A DNA stretch of 64,000 nucleotides from Micromonospora siamensis (GCF_900090305.1 NZ_LT607751.1:2790001-2854000), one strand, 5' to 3'; counted from the first letter of the stretch, positions 1-9,122 are shown. Numbers and translations: made by a program. Notes: generated by a model from the letters alone, not told the origin.

Positions 1-330
1 CACAAGATCACCACGAAGGGGCGCAACCCGCAGACCATCTACACCTACACCCAGGCGGAGATGGAGGCGGCGGTCCGCAAGCTGGAGAAGGCCGGCAAGC
101 AGATCGTCACCCCGATCCCGCGCTTCAAGGGTCTGGGCGAGATGGACGCCGACGAGTTGTGGGAGACCACGATGAACCCGGCCACCCGGGCGGTCCGCCG
201 GATCACCCTCGACGACGTCGACGCCGCCGAGCGGGTCCTCGAACTGCTGATGGGCGAGAAGGTCGAGCCGCGCCGCAACTGGCTGATCGACTCGGCCGAC
301 CGGGTCGACCGCGAGGCGATCGACGCATGA
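1..330 (+). CDS. parE: DNA topoisomerase IV subunit B, C-terminal part (cut by window start)
   Basis: This is the last 109 codons of the ATPase subunit of a type IIA topoisomerase; the reading frame is open from base 1. The stretch RFKGLGEMDADELWETTMNP is the signature of the C-terminal TOPRIM end of GyrB/ParE, and the protein stops soon after it, as expected for a full C-terminus. It is followed after 32 nt by a matching A subunit, so the two are probably co-transcribed and form one heterotetramer that relaxes or decatenates DNA. ParE is preferred over GyrB because the partner lacks a gyrase-type C-terminal box and because actinobacteria usually carry gyrB-gyrA elsewhere near dnaA. The family assignment is firm; the ParE versus GyrB choice is less so. 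Confidence 0.9.
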   Translation, partial: HKITTKGRNPQTIYTYTQAEMEAAVRKLEKAGKQIVTPIPRFKGLGEMDADELWETTMNPATRAVRRITLDDVDAAERVLELLMGEKVEPRRNWLIDSADRVDREAIDA

Positions 331-362
331 CCACCGGGTTCCTTCGAAGGGAAAGCTGAACC

Positions 363-2852
363 ATGGCACGCCGTAGGGACGACCGCGCCCGCGCCGACCT
401 GTCCGCGTTCGACCAGGCCGGGGCCCGCGTCTTCGACAACCCCCTGGTCACCGAGGTGTCCGACTCCTACCTGGAGTACGCCTTCTCGGTCATCCACTCC
501 CGGGCCCTGCCCGACGCCCGGGACGGCCTCAAGCCGGTGCACCGGCGCATCCTGTGGTCGATGCACGAGGCGGGCCACCGCCCCGACCGCAGCCACGTGA
601 AGTCCGCCCGGATCGTCGGTGACGTGATGGGCCGCTACCACCCGCACGGTGACACCGCGATCTACGACGCGATGGTCCGGCTGGCGCAGGACTTCTCGCT
701 CAACGCGCCGCTCATCGACGGGCACGGCAACTTCGGTTCCCCGGACGACGGACCGGCCGCGGCGCGCTACACCGAGGCCCGGATGTCCCGGGAGGCGATG
801 CTGCTCGTCGGCGAACTGGGCGAGGACACCGTCGACCTGGAGCCGAACTACGACGGATCGCTGACCCAGCCGACCGTGCTGCCGGCGGCGTTTCCCAACC
901 TGCTGGTCAACGGCGCGTCCGGGATCGCGGTCGGGATGGCCACCAACATGATCCCGCACAACCTGGGCGAGGTCGTCTCCGCCGCCCGCTGGCTGATCAA
1001 CCACCCGGACGCCACGCTGGACAAGCTGATGGAGTTCGTCCCCGGGCCCGACCTGCCCACCGGCGGCGTGCTGCTGGGCCTGGACGAGGTGCGCCGGGCG
1101 TACGAGACCGGGCGCGGCGTGGTGCGGATGCGCGGCAAGGTGGAGATCGGCCCGCTGGAGGGCAGCCGGGGCCGGCAGGCGATCACCGTCGTCGAGCTGC
1201 CGTACGGCGTCGGCGCGGAGAAGGTCATCGCCGCGATCACCAACGAGGTCACCAAGACCAAGCGGCTCACCGGGATCGCCGACGTCAAGGACCTCACCGA
1301 CCGGGAGAACGGCACCCGGCTGGTCATCGAGTGCAAGGTCGGGGTCAACCCGCAGGCGCTGCTCGCCGACCTCTACCGGCTCACCCCGCTGGAGCAGTCC
1401 TTCGGCGTCAACAATCTGGTCCTGGTGGACGGCCAGCCTCGTACCCTCGGGTTGAAGGCGCTGCTGGAGGTCTTCCTGGCCCACCGGTACGAGGTGGTCA
1501 CCCGGCGCAGCTCCTACCGCCGGCGCAAGCGGGAGGAGCGGCTGCACCTGGTCGACGGCCTGCTGATCGCCCTGATCGACATCGACAAGGTGGTCCGGCT
1601 GATCCGGGCCGCCGACGACGCGCAGGCGGCCAAGGACGGCCTGATGCGCCAGTTCAAGCTCTCCGAGATCCAGGCCACCTACATCCTGGACACCCCGCTG
1701 CGCCGGCTGACCAAGTACGACCGGCTGGAGCTGGAGGCCGAGCAGGAGAAGCTGCGCGCCGAGATCGCCGAGCTGTCCACCATCCTGGACGACGAGAAGG
1801 TGCTCAAGAAGCTGGTCTCCGACGAGCTGACCGCCGTGGTCAAGCAGTTCGGCGCCCCGCGCCGGACCACGCTTGTCGACGGTGACCTCAAGGAGGTGCT
1901 GGCCGCGTCGGTGCCGGCCGGCCCGCTGGAGGTCGCCGACGACCCGTGCCAGGTGATCCTGTCCGCGACCGGCCTGGTGGCCCGCACCGCGGCCGAGTCG
2001 GAGGAGGCCGCCGAGGGGCGCCGGCGCAGTGGTCGGGTCAAGCACGACGCCGTACGCGCCGTGGTCCACTCCACCGCCCGCGGCCGGGTGCTGCTGGTGA
2101 CCAGCGCCGGTCGGGCGTTCAAGATCGACGTGTTGCCGTTGCCGGTGCTGCCCGAGCAGTCCGGAACGGTGTCGCTGCGCGGCGGCATGTCCGCCGCCGA
2201 GTTGGCGCCGCTGGAGCCGGGGGAGACGGTGGTCGGCCTGGCGCCGCTCGGCCCGTCGGCGCAGGGCTCGCCCGGTCTGGCGCTCGGCACCCGCCAGGGG
2301 GTGGTGAAGGTCTGCGCGCCGGAGTGGCCGGTCCGTTCGGACGAGTTCGAGGTGATATCCCTGCGCGAGGGGGACGAGGTGGTCGGCGCGACCTGGCTCA
2401 CCGACGGCCAGGAGTCGTTGGCCTTCGTCTCGTCCGAGGCGTCGCTGCTGCGCTTCGCCGCTTCGGTGGTGCGCCCGCAGGGCGTCAAGGGCGGCGGCAT
2501 GGCCGGCATCAACCTGCCGACCGACGCGCGGGTGGTCTGGTTCGGGGCGGTCCGCACCGACGACCCCGGTCACGGGGAGCCGATGGTGGTCACCTCCACC
2601 GGGGCCACGGTCAAGGTGACGCCGTTCAAGGCGTACCCGGCCAAGGGGCGGGCGACCGGCGGCGTGCGCGCCCAGCGGTTCCTCAAGGGCGAGGAGGACC
2701 TGGCGGTGGCCTGGATCGGCCCACGCCCGGTCGGCGCGACGGCGACCGGCGACGCGGTCGAGCTGCCGCCGGCGGATCCGCGCCGGGACGGCTCAGGGTT
2801 CGCCGTGATGCTCGGCCCGACCGTGGTGGGCCACCAGATCGAACGCGACTGA
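363..2852 (+). CDS. parC: DNA topoisomerase IV subunit A
   Basis: This is the 829-residue cleavage/religation subunit of a type IIA topoisomerase. The N-terminal catalytic part shows [19 protein letters not shown] (about residues 46-64), the quinolone-pocket segment [17 protein letters not shown] (about 93-109) and [11 protein letters not shown] with the active-site tyrosine at residue 136. A coiled-coil tower follows around residues 390-500. The C-terminal beta-pinwheel lacks a recognisable QRRGGKG gyrase box, which argues for decatenating topo IV over supercoiling gyrase. The ATG at 363 follows an AAGGGAAAG ribosome site, and the gene sits 32 nt after the B subunit. A strong hairpin follows the stop. 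It could still be annotated as a second GyrA; the partner and the missing box favour ParC. Confidence 0.9.
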   Translation: MARRRDDRARADLSAFDQAGARVFDNPLVTEVSDSYLEYAFSVIHSRALPDARDGLKPVHRRILWSMHEAGHRPDRSHVKSARIVGDVMGRYHPHGDTAIYDAMVRLAQDFSLNAPLIDGHGNFGSPDDGPAAARYTEARMSREAMLLVGELGEDTVDLEPNYDGSLTQPTVLPAAFPNLLVNGASGIAVGMATNMIPHNLGEVVSAARWLINHPDATLDKLMEFVPGPDLPTGGVLLGLDEVRRAYETGRGVVRMRGKVEIGPLEGSRGRQAITVVELPYGVGAEKVIAAITNEVTKTKRLTGIADVKDLTDRENGTRLVIECKVGVNPQALLADLYRLTPLEQSFGVNNLVLVDGQPRTLGLKALLEVFLAHRYEVVTRRSSYRRRKREERLHLVDGLLIALIDIDKVVRLIRAADDAQAAKDGLMRQFKLSEIQATYILDTPLRRLTKYDRLELEAEQEKLRAEIAELSTILDDEKVLKKLVSDELTAVVKQFGAPRRTTLVDGDLKEVLAASVPAGPLEVADDPCQVILSATGLVARTAAESEEAAEGRRRSGRVKHDAVRAVVHSTARGRVLLVTSAGRAFKIDVLPLPVLPEQSGTVSLRGGMSAAELAPLEPGETVVGLAPLGPSAQGSPGLALGTRQGVVKVCAPEWPVRSDEFEVISLREGDEVVGATWLTDGQESLAFVSSEASLLRFAASVVRPQGVKGGGMAGINLPTDARVVWFGAVRTDDPGHGEPMVVTSTGATVKVTPFKAYPAKGRATGGVRAQRFLKGEEDLAVAWIGPRPVGATATGDAVELPPADPRRDGSGFAVMLGPTVVGHQIERD

Positions 2853-2867
2853 CGGATCAGTCAGGTG

Positions 2868-2898
2868 ACGGGGGTCGGCGGTTCTCGCCGGCCCCCGT
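2868..2898 (+). terminator. Hairpin terminator after parC
   Basis: A 13-bp stem (2868-2880 with 2886-2898, one G-T wobble) closes a 5-nt loop and begins 15 nt after the parC stop. There is no U-tract, which is usual for high-GC actinobacteria. Confidence 0.6.
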
Positions 2899-3030
2899 TC
2901 GGCGTGCCTGCCGCCACGATGAACCCTCGCGCGGCAGGTCGTGCCGTTCCGTTCCCTGGTCGGCCCGTCGTGCGGCAAGCCGGGTCCGGGGTTCGGGGGG
3001 TCGGGGGAGGCGTAGCCCGGCCCGGGGCGA

Positions 3031-3150
3031 CTACAGACTTGAGAGCACAGACGACTCAGCTCGCCCCAGAGGGCGGGCGCCGGCACCGGCAGCACCCAGG
3101 GCCCGCCCGGTTCACCCCCCGCTGAGTCGTTGGCGCTCTCAAGTCTGTAG
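3031..3150. repeat. 120-nt nested inverted repeat, MITE-like or structured RNA
   Basis: The outer arms 3031-3046 and 3135-3150 are perfect 16-bp inverted repeats (CTACAGACTTGAGAGC). After a 4-nt mismatch they continue as a perfect 10-bp pair (3051-3060 with 3121-3130). The 60-nt core contains another 8-bp pair (3071-3078 with 3101-3108). The outer arms are far less GC-rich than their surroundings. No target-site duplication and no coding frame are evident. It could be a small non-autonomous mobile element, a transposon relic or a long structured RNA. Confidence 0.7.
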
Positions 3151-3230
3151 GCAGCGGATCGGGATTCCCCGGTGGCGTGACCCGGGTGGTGTCGGACATG
3201 GACATCGAGACCCGCGTCCGCCCGGGCCGC

Positions 3231-3325
3231 GGTATGTCGGGGCTTCCGTTGTCGCTGGACGCCGCGACATGCCGCGTCTCGGGGCTTCAGCGGACACCAC
3301 GGCATGCCGCGCCTCGGGCCTCCAG
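3231..3325 (+). repeat. Short degenerate direct repeats
   Basis: Two 26-nt units, 3265-3290 and 3300-3325, match at 22 of 26 positions. Both contain CATGCCGCG followed by CTCGGG. A weaker copy lies at 3231-3248. No gene was seen in 3151-3378; the units may be remnants of a dispersed genomic repeat. Confidence 0.45.
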
Positions 3326-3378
3326 CTCCGCCCCGGGCAGTCCGGGTCGGGCCGCCCGGGCGGGCAGGGCGGGGTGGG

Positions 3379-4725
3379 TCAGAGTTCCGGCTCGGGGCCG
3401 CGCCGGGACTCGGCGGTCGTGCCGCGCAGCCGGGCGATCAGCCGCATGCCGTGGTAGATCACCAGGGCGGCGGCGGTGCCCAGCGCGATGCCGTTGAACG
3501 ACAGGTCACCGGCGACGACGGTGTAGTTCGCCGCGCCCACGATCAGCGCCACGGCGGCGGTCATCAGGTTGACCGGGTCGTGGAAGTCGACCCGGTTCTC
3601 GATCCAGATCCGGGCGCCGAGGACGGCGATCAGGCCGTACAACGCGGTGGTGGCGCCGCCGAGCACCCCGGCCGGCACGGTCAGGATCAGCGCGCCGAAC
3701 TTCGGGCTGAGCCCGAGCAGCACGGCGGCCACCCCGGCCACCCAGTACGCGGCCGTGGAGTAGACCCGGGTCGCCGCCATCACGCCGATGTTCTCGGCGT
3801 ACGTGGTGGTGCCGGAGCCGCCGCCGGAGCCGGCGAGGACGGTGGCCAGGCCGTCGCCGAGGAACGCCCGTCCCATGTCCTTGTCCAGGTTGCGGCCGGT
3901 CATCGCGGCGACCGCCTTGACGTGCCCGGCGTTCTCGGCGATCAGCACCAGGATCACCGGGATGACCAGCACCACCGCGCGCAGGCTGAAGCTGGGCGCG
4001 TGGAACTGCGGCAGCCCCACCCAGTCGGCCTGCCGCAGCGCGTCGACCGCCTTCGGGTCGAGGTCGCCGAGGGCGGCGGCGAGCAGCCAGCCGACCACCA
4101 CCCCGAGCAGGATGGAGAGGCGGGCCAGGAAGCCGCGGAAGGCCACCGTGACGATCAGGATCGCGGCGAGGGTGACCACGGCGATCAGCGGCTGGGCGCG
4201 TACCCCGGTGCCGCTGCCACCGCCGTCCCAGGCCACCGGGGCCAGGTTCAAGCCGATCAGCGCGACGATGGCGCCGGTGACCACCGGCGGCATCAGCGCG
4301 TCGATCCACCGGGCGCCGGCCAGCTGCACGACCAGGCCGACCACGGCCAGCGCGGCGCCCGCCACCACGATGCCGCCGAGCGCCGGACCGATGTCGCCGC
4401 CGGCCTTGGCGGCCAGCACCGGGGCGATGAAGGCGAAGGACGAGCCGAGGTACGACGGCAGCCGGTTCCCGGTGATCAGCAGGAAGAGCAGCGTGCCGAT
4501 GCCGGAGAAGAAGAGTGTGGTGGCCGGCGGGAAGCCGGTGATCAACGGCACCGTGAAGGTGGCGCCGAACATGGCCACCACGTGCTGGACGCCGACGCCC
4601 ACGGTACGCGGCCAGGAGAGCCGCTCGCCGGGGTGCACCACGTCGCCGGGCCGGATCGACCGGCCGTCGCCGTGCACGGCCCACGGGGACCTGCCGGGAC
4701 GCGGCGGGGTGGGGGTCTGGGTCAT
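3379..4725 (-). CDS. Uracil/xanthine permease (NCS2 family)
   Basis: This 448-residue polytopic membrane protein belongs to the nucleobase:cation symporter-2 family and should import uracil, xanthine or a related base with protons. Family marks are VGVQHVVAMFGAT in the first membrane segment, GNRLPSYLGSSFAF in the third, and the substrate-site helices LIAENAGHVKAV and GSGGGSGTTTYAENIG, which carry the conserved acidic residues. Length and segment number fit the family. The ATG at 4725 has GGAAGG seven nucleotides upstream. It appears monocistronic; no purine or pyrimidine genes flank it, so substrate cannot be told from context. Confidence 0.88.
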   Translation of the reverse strand: MTQTPTPPRPGRSPWAVHGDGRSIRPGDVVHPGERLSWPRTVGVGVQHVVAMFGATFTVPLITGFPPATTLFFSGIGTLLFLLITGNRLPSYLGSSFAFIAPVLAAKAGGDIGPALGGIVVAGAALAVVGLVVQLAGARWIDALMPPVVTGAIVALIGLNLAPVAWDGGGSGTGVRAQPLIAVVTLAAILIVTVAFRGFLARLSILLGVVVGWLLAAALGDLDPKAVDALRQADWVGLPQFHAPSFSLRAVVLVIPVILVLIAENAGHVKAVAAMTGRNLDKDMGRAFLGDGLATVLAGSGGGSGTTTYAENIGVMAATRVYSTAAYWVAGVAAVLLGLSPKFGALILTVPAGVLGGATTALYGLIAVLGARIWIENRVDFHDPVNLMTAAVALIVGAANYTVVAGDLSFNGIALGTAAALVIYHGMRLIARLRGTTAESRRGPEPEL

Positions 4726-4790
4726 GGTGCGCCTTCCATCGTCAGCTGACGGGGGCGTGATCGACCCTGGGAGTTGTTTCTAGCACGCCC

Positions 4791-4822
4791 CTGACCGGCG
4801 GGGACGGCAGCCCGCCGGTCAG
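4791..4822 (-). terminator. Hairpin terminator overlapping the AlkB-like stop codon
   Basis: A perfect 12-bp stem (4791-4802 with 4811-4822) encloses an 8-nt loop and includes the stop codon of the upstream minus-strand gene. Confidence 0.6.
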
Positions 4823-5448
4823 GCGACCCCGGCGGGGCGGAACTGCACGCTGACCCGGGGGCCGACCGGGCGGGCGGTCTTGGGGATCGCGTGCTCCCAG
4901 GTGCGCTGGCAGGAGCCACCCATCACCACCAGGTCCCCGTGGCCGAGGGGAAAGCGCAGGCCCGGGCCGCCGCCGCGGGGCCGCAGCAGCAGCGGGCGAG
5001 GCGAACCGAACGAGACGATGGCCACCATCGTGTCGGTGTGCGCGGAGCGGCCGAGGGTGTCGCCGTGCCAGGCCACGCTGTCCCGGCCGTCGCGGTATAG
5101 GCACATCCCGGCGGTGACGAACGGCTCGCCCAGTTCGTCGGCGTAGTGGGCGCTCAGCGCCGCCCGGGCCGCGGTCAGCACGGGGTGGGGGAGCGGCCGG
5201 TGGCCGGCGTACCAGCAGAGCAGGCGGGGAACGTCGACCTCGCTGTCGTACATGGTGCGGCGTTCGGCGCGCCACGGCACGTCGTGCAGCAGGGTGTCGA
5301 AGACGGCGTCGGAGCCGTGCGCCCAGCCGGGCAGGTGGTCGACCCAGGCGCCCCGGCTCAGCTGGTGCCGGCGCAGCCCGGCGAGCGGGCCCAGGCCGGG
5401 CTCGTCCTGCAGATCCAGCATCGAGGGCTGGTACGCGACGTCGGACAC
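4819..5448 (-). CDS. alkB: AlkB-like 2-oxoglutarate/Fe(II) dioxygenase
   Basis: This 209-residue protein is predicted to demethylate alkylated bases oxidatively. The iron triad is visible as HGD (H128, D130) and H186 in TWEHAIPK. R198 and R204 in RVSVQFR match the 2-oxoglutarate-binding arginine and the AlkB-type second arginine. The frame stays open far upstream through the neighbouring gene, but GTG at 5448 is chosen because a TAGGAT -10 hexamer ends exactly 7 nt before it, giving a leaderless mRNA. A HAD hydrolase lies 38 nt upstream on the same strand but this gene has its own promoter. Family is secure; substrate (DNA, RNA or tRNA) is not. Confidence 0.88.
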   Translation of the reverse strand: MSDVAYQPSMLDLQDEPGLGPLAGLRRHQLSRGAWVDHLPGWAHGSDAVFDTLLHDVPWRAERRTMYDSEVDVPRLLCWYAGHRPLPHPVLTAARAALSAHYADELGEPFVTAGMCLYRDGRDSVAWHGDTLGRSAHTDTMVAIVSFGSPRPLLLRPRGGGPGLRFPLGHGDLVVMGGSCQRTWEHAIPKTARPVGPRVSVQFRPAGVA

Positions 5449-5461
5449 GCCTCCGATCCTA
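5449..5461 (-). promoter_or_regulatory. Leaderless promoter, AlkB-like gene
   Basis: The -10 hexamer TAGGAT (5456-5461, minus strand) is 7 nt before the GTG at 5448. Confidence 0.6.
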
Positions 5462-5486
5462 CCCCGCCCATCGAACAGGCGTACGA

Positions 5487-6140
5487 CTAGCTGGCGGCAT
5501 TGTGCCTGGCCACCAGGCCGGGCAGCTCGTCCAGCGAGTTGATGCGGAACAGGCACCGCCGCGCCACGGCCGGGTCGTCGAGGATGTGGCCCCACGGTCC
5601 GCGTCGGATCAGGCACGCCCGCATGCCGGCCGCCATCGCCGGCCGGGCGTCGTTGTCGGGCCGGTCGCCGACGTACAGGATCGTCGCCGGGTCGCCGCCG
5701 CCGGCGCCCACGACGTGGTCGAAGAAGGCGGGTGCCGGCTTCGCCACCCCCCAGCCGGCCGACGTGCCGATCGCGTCGACGGGGAGGTCGAGGGCGCGCA
5801 GGGTCGCCTCGGCGTGGTCCGGCTGGTTGCCGGCGAGCCCCACGAACAGCCCCTGCTCCCGCAGGGCGGTCAGGCAGGCCCGGGCGTCGGGATGGAGATC
5901 CTCCTCGCCGAACGTCTCCGGCACGCCGGCGGCCGCCCGGCGCTCGAGCTCGACCGCGAGGTCGAAGTCGGGCCGGAAGGTGCGGAACGCCTCCCGGTAG
6001 TCCTGGCCGCGGGCGATCACCGCGCCGAAGACCGCCGAGAACGTGTGCCGGGGTACGCCGAGCCAGTCCGCCCAGTCCGCGAACTCGCGGGTCTCGTCGA
6101 GGATCGTCCCGCCGACGTCGAAGAAGACCGCCTTGATCAT
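5487..6140 (-). CDS. HAD-superfamily hydrolase (subfamily IA)
   Basis: This 217-residue cytosolic protein shows the four HAD motifs: FFDVGGTILDE with nucleophile D8, the GTSAGWG threonine/serine segment, a lysine in VAKPAPAFF, and the metal site YVGDRPDND. The second aspartate of the usual DxDGT is replaced by glycine (DVGGT). That residue normally acts as general acid in phosphatases, so the reaction may be slow, different or use another acid; many uncharacterised HAD-IA proteins share this change. ATG 6140 follows GGGGGA at a good distance. It is divergent from the acyltransferase and upstream of the AlkB-like gene. Substrate unknown. Confidence 0.8.
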   Translation of the reverse strand: MIKAVFFDVGGTILDETREFADWADWLGVPRHTFSAVFGAVIARGQDYREAFRTFRPDFDLAVELERRAAAGVPETFGEEDLHPDARACLTALREQGLFVGLAGNQPDHAEATLRALDLPVDAIGTSAGWGVAKPAPAFFDHVVGAGGGDPATILYVGDRPDNDARPAMAAGMRACLIRRGPWGHILDDPAVARRCLFRINSLDELPGLVARHNAAS

Positions 6141-6245
6141 GTTCGTCCCCCGTCACCGTCGGGCTGGAGCCTAGCCGGACCGGGCACACCGTTGCGCCCC
6201 GCGGCGGTCGGCGGGCGGTCCGGCGGGGGCGGCGGTGCGGGCCGG

Positions 6246-6298
6246 TAGGGTGCCCCGGGTCGGTGTCGCCGTGGACGACGCCGCGGGTCGAGGAGGAG
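6246..6298 (+). promoter_or_regulatory. Promoter and short leader of the acyltransferase gene
   Basis: A TAGGGT -10 hexamer lies at 6246-6251. About 40 nt later AGGAGG (6291-6296) precedes ATG 6299 and GTG 6305, so this gene, unlike several others here, has a conventional ribosome site. Confidence 0.4.
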
Positions 6299-7585
6299 AT
6301 GGACGTGCGGGTGCATCCGACGGTCGCCGGTGCCGACGGGACCGGCACGCCGACCGGTACGCCCGTCGTCGACGCCCCGCCGAGCCGGCTGCCGTCGCTG
6401 ACCGGGCTGCGGTGGATCGCCGCCCTGCTGGTCTTCGGCTTCCACGCCGCCACGATGGGAATCGTCGCCGAGCCCGCCCTGAAGGCGGTGGTGGACAAGA
6501 CCTTCGCGCTGGGTCTGTCCGGGGTGGAGTTCTTCTTCGTGCTCAGCGGCTTCGTGCTGGTCTGGTCGGCGCGACCCGGCCAGCGGCGGCGGGACCTCTG
6601 GCGCCGCCGGCTGGCCAAGATCTATCCGAACCACCTGGTCACCTGGGCGGCGGCGCTGCTGGTCGGCTGGTGGTTCGCCGATCCGCTGCCGCTGCGGGCC
6701 ACCGTGGAGAACCTGCTGCTGGTGCAGGCGTGGGATCCCACCCCCGGGCACTTCTACAGCGTCAACACGGTGAGCTGGTCGCTCTCCTGCGAGCTGTTCT
6801 TCTACCTGGCGTTGCCGTTCGCGCTGCCGGTCGTACGCCGGATGCGCCCGGCCGCACTCGCGGCCGTGGTGGTCGCGGTGCCGCTGCTGATCGTCGCGCT
6901 CTGGCCGGCGCAGCAGTTGGTGCCGGAGACGGACCGCTGGTGGTTCACCCAGATCTTCCCGGTCGTCCGGTCGATGGAGTTCTGGCTCGGGGTGGCCGCC
7001 GCCGAGCTGCTGCGCCGCGGCCGTTGGCGCGGGCCGGGGCTCGCCGTGGCCAGCGGCATCTTCGTGGCCACCTGGCTGGTGGCGGCCCTGTGGGTGCGGG
7101 CCGAACTCTGGGCCGGGCTGATGGCCGCCACCTACGTGCTGGTCATCGCGGCGGCGGCCCGGGCGGACGTGCAGGACCGGCCCACCCCGTGGCGGGGACG
7201 CCGGATGCGATGGCTCGGCGAGGTGTCCTTCGCCTTCTATCTCGTGCACGTGCTGGTGATGGTGACGGTGCTGCGGCTGACCGGGCACCGTGGCGAGGGA
7301 CTGCCCGGCTGGTGGGGGCCGGTCGCCGTGCTCGGCTTCCTGCTGGTCAACCTGGTCCTCGCGGGCCTGCTGCACCGGTGGGTGGAGACGCCCATGATGC
7401 GCCGGCTGGCGCCGCCCCGCCGCCGTCCGGCGGTCGAGCCACCCACCGCGCCGGAGCCGGCCGTCGTGCCGGAGTCGGCCGCCAGCGCCGCCGCGCCGCC
7501 GGGGGCCGTCGCGCGGGTGCCGGCGCAGCGCTCCGGCGACCCCGACCAACCGTTGACGTACGCGGGTCGGCGCGACCCGGTCTGA
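6299..7585 (+). CDS. Acyltransferase 3 family membrane protein
   Basis: This roughly 428-residue polytopic membrane enzyme probably transfers an acyl group (often acetyl) to a cell-surface sugar or lipid. It opens with LPSLTGLRWIAALLVFGFH, which has the conserved arginine and histidine of the family, followed by FFFVLSGFVLVW. About ten hydrophobic segments follow, then a Pro/Ala-rich cytoplasmic tail (final 60 residues) of no known function. An AGGAGG at 6291-6296 is 2 nt before ATG 6299 and 8 nt before in-frame GTG 6305; either may be used. No polysaccharide genes are adjacent, so the acceptor cannot be inferred. Confidence 0.85.
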   Translation: MDVRVHPTVAGADGTGTPTGTPVVDAPPSRLPSLTGLRWIAALLVFGFHAATMGIVAEPALKAVVDKTFALGLSGVEFFFVLSGFVLVWSARPGQRRRDLWRRRLAKIYPNHLVTWAAALLVGWWFADPLPLRATVENLLLVQAWDPTPGHFYSVNTVSWSLSCELFFYLALPFALPVVRRMRPAALAAVVVAVPLLIVALWPAQQLVPETDRWWFTQIFPVVRSMEFWLGVAAAELLRRGRWRGPGLAVASGIFVATWLVAALWVRAELWAGLMAATYVLVIAAAARADVQDRPTPWRGRRMRWLGEVSFAFYLVHVLVMVTVLRLTGHRGEGLPGWWGPVAVLGFLLVNLVLAGLLHRWVETPMMRRLAPPRRRPAVEPPTAPEPAVVPESAASAAAPPGAVARVPAQRSGDPDQPLTYAGRRDPV

Positions 7586-7667
7586 GCCACGTCCATCCTG
7601 GTCGGTGCGGCCCGGCGCGCCGGCCACGACACGCCCGGCCGCCGTGCGGGGCGGGGGTGGTCGGCGG

Positions 7668-7679
7668 TAGCGTGGGCCC
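7668..7679 (+). promoter_or_regulatory. Leaderless promoter, small membrane protein gene
   Basis: TAGCGT (7668-7673) is 6 nt before GTG 7680. Confidence 0.5.
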
Positions 7680-8192
7680 GTGCTTCCCGTCGCGCTCACC
7701 GGTCCGCTGTGGTGGGTGGCGCGCTGGGCGTGGCGGCTGCTCACCAGCCTGGCCCTGGCCGTGGTCTTCTCCACCGGTGCCGTGCCGCTGTCCACCGGGT
7801 CCGGCCCGTCGGCTGCGCTCGGCCCCGGTCCGGCCGACCCGGCATCCACCCCGCTCACGGCGACCCCCGCGCGGCTGTGGCCGGCATCCGGCCCGCTCGG
7901 GGCGACTGCCGCCGGGCTCCCGCCGGCATCCGGCCCGCTAGGGGTGATGCCCGTGCGGGCGACCTCGGCGGGGCTGGCCACCACCGACCGTCCCGGGGCC
8001 GCGCTGCGGGAGGTCGCCACCGGCTCCGATGCGCCGCGCGGCGACGTCACCCCCGCTTACCTCCCGCCCGTCACCGACGGCTCCCCGGTCGGGTCGGCGC
8101 CGGCCGGTCCCACGACCGAGGCCGGGTCCCGATCCGTGCCGGCCGGGCGGCCGGTGGCAGCCACCGGCCCGCGCGCCCCGCCCGTGGCCTGA
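7680..8192 (+). CDS. Hypothetical small exported or membrane protein
   Basis: This 170-residue protein is not recognised. It has a hydrophobic N-terminal stretch (about residues 8-30, WWVARWAWRLLTSLALAVVF) that could be a signal anchor. The rest is Ala/Pro/Gly/Thr-rich disordered sequence with a short internal repeat (ASGPLG twice, about 20 residues apart). The GTG start is supported only by a -10 hexamer at the leaderless distance; there is no ribosome site. Low complexity in such GC-rich DNA makes a spurious ORF possible, but the N-terminal helix and promoter favour a real gene. Confidence 0.45.
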   Translation: MLPVALTGPLWWVARWAWRLLTSLALAVVFSTGAVPLSTGSGPSAALGPGPADPASTPLTATPARLWPASGPLGATAAGLPPASGPLGVMPVRATSAGLATTDRPGAALREVATGSDAPRGDVTPAYLPPVTDGSPVGSAPAGPTTEAGSRSVPAGRPVAATGPRAPPVA

Positions 8193-8342
8193 CGGATCCG
8201 CGGGCCACGCGCCCGCCACCGCTTCCTCGACCTGATCACCGCACTCCGCCGGCCGGCGGATGTGGCGCCCGCGACGGCGCCCACCCGACCGGCGACTGCG
8301 GTTACCCCGCTCCACCGCGTCCGCTCCCTGCGAGGTGCCGTC

Positions 8343-9122
8343 ATGAACATTGTCCTCCAGCAGTTCCTGATCGAGGTCCCGCAGGCCGTCGCCATCTGGT
8401 CGGCGCTGCTCGTGCTCTCCCTGTCCGTACTGGCCGTGCTGGTCGCCCGCCCCGACCGGGACCGGACGCCCGACGATGAACCCGCCCCCGGCTCGGCCGC
8501 CGCCCTCGCCGCCGCGGCGGCGGCCGACCTGCGCCGGTACGCCGACGAGGTCGCCGTGGCGGCGACCGGCGCGGCCCAGACCGCCCGCCGCCGGCGCTCG
8601 GAGTGGCTGGCCGCCCAGGAGGAGGTCGACCGGGCCTGGCAGGCGTACGACGAGGCGGAGACGGTCGCCCGCCGGTTCACCGGCGCCGACGCGATGCCGG
8701 CCCCGCGTACCCCGCGCACCCCGGCCGAGTACGCGCTGCGCGAGCGCTGGCTGCACCAGGCGGCGATGGCGGCGCACTGGCGCGGTGAGTTGACGGCCCG
8801 CCAGCTCAGTGACGTCTTCGGCCACCGGGACGGGTGGGACCCCCGCCGGCACCCGGCGGAGCAGGAGGTCGCCCTGGCCCGGGCGGTCCGGGACGGGCGG
8901 CTGGCCGGCTACCGGGTGGCCGCCGAGCGGGAGCGCTCGGCGTGGCGGGCGGCCGAGTTGTCCGCCGAGTCGGCCCGTGCCCTCTCGGCCGAGGCGTACG
9001 CGGCGGCTCAGCGGCTCCGGGTGGCGCCGGCGCCGCGGCAGCGCGCGGTCCCGGCGCCGGCTTCCGCCCCGGCGACCGCGTCGACCACGGCGACCCGGTG
9101 GCGCCCCGCCCGGGTCGGTTGA
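8343..9122 (+). CDS. Hypothetical membrane-anchored helical protein
   Basis: This 259-residue protein has one predicted transmembrane segment (about residues 17-35, AIWSALLVLSLSVLAVLVA). A long, charged, alanine-rich helical cytoplasmic region follows, likely forming coiled coils (ARRRRSEWLAAQEEVDRAW and AGYRVAAERERSAWRAAE). The C-terminus is Ala/Pro-rich. No catalytic motif was seen and no family was recognised. ATG 8343 has GAGGTG five nucleotides upstream; earlier in-frame starts lack such a site. Confidence 0.65.
   Translation: MNIVLQQFLIEVPQAVAIWSALLVLSLSVLAVLVARPDRDRTPDDEPAPGSAAALAAAAAADLRRYADEVAVAATGAAQTARRRRSEWLAAQEEVDRAWQAYDEAETVARRFTGADAMPAPRTPRTPAEYALRERWLHQAAMAAHWRGELTARQLSDVFGHRDGWDPRRHPAEQEVALARAVRDGRLAGYRVAAERERSAWRAAELSAESARALSAEAYAAAQRLRVAPAPRQRAVPAPASAPATASTTATRWRPARVG

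Noticed and set aside
45..2573. 842-codon open frame antisense to parC
   Set aside because: It is the mirror of strong GC3 bias in parC; the predicted protein is His/Gln/Arg/Val-rich with no domain, and parC is unmistakable.
363..2852. Calling the A subunit GyrA
   Set aside because: No QRRGGKG-type gyrase box was found in the C-terminal domain and the pair sits outside a gyrB-gyrA/dnaA setting, so ParC is preferred.
2865..3457. Several open frames in the stretch after parC
   Set aside because: They cross the terminator hairpin and the nested inverted repeat and encode low-complexity Arg/Pro/Gly sequence.
4819..6618. 599-codon frame that would fuse the AlkB-like protein to upstream sequence
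   Set aside because: The extra part is the HAD gene read in the wrong frame; a leaderless promoter marks the true start at 5448.
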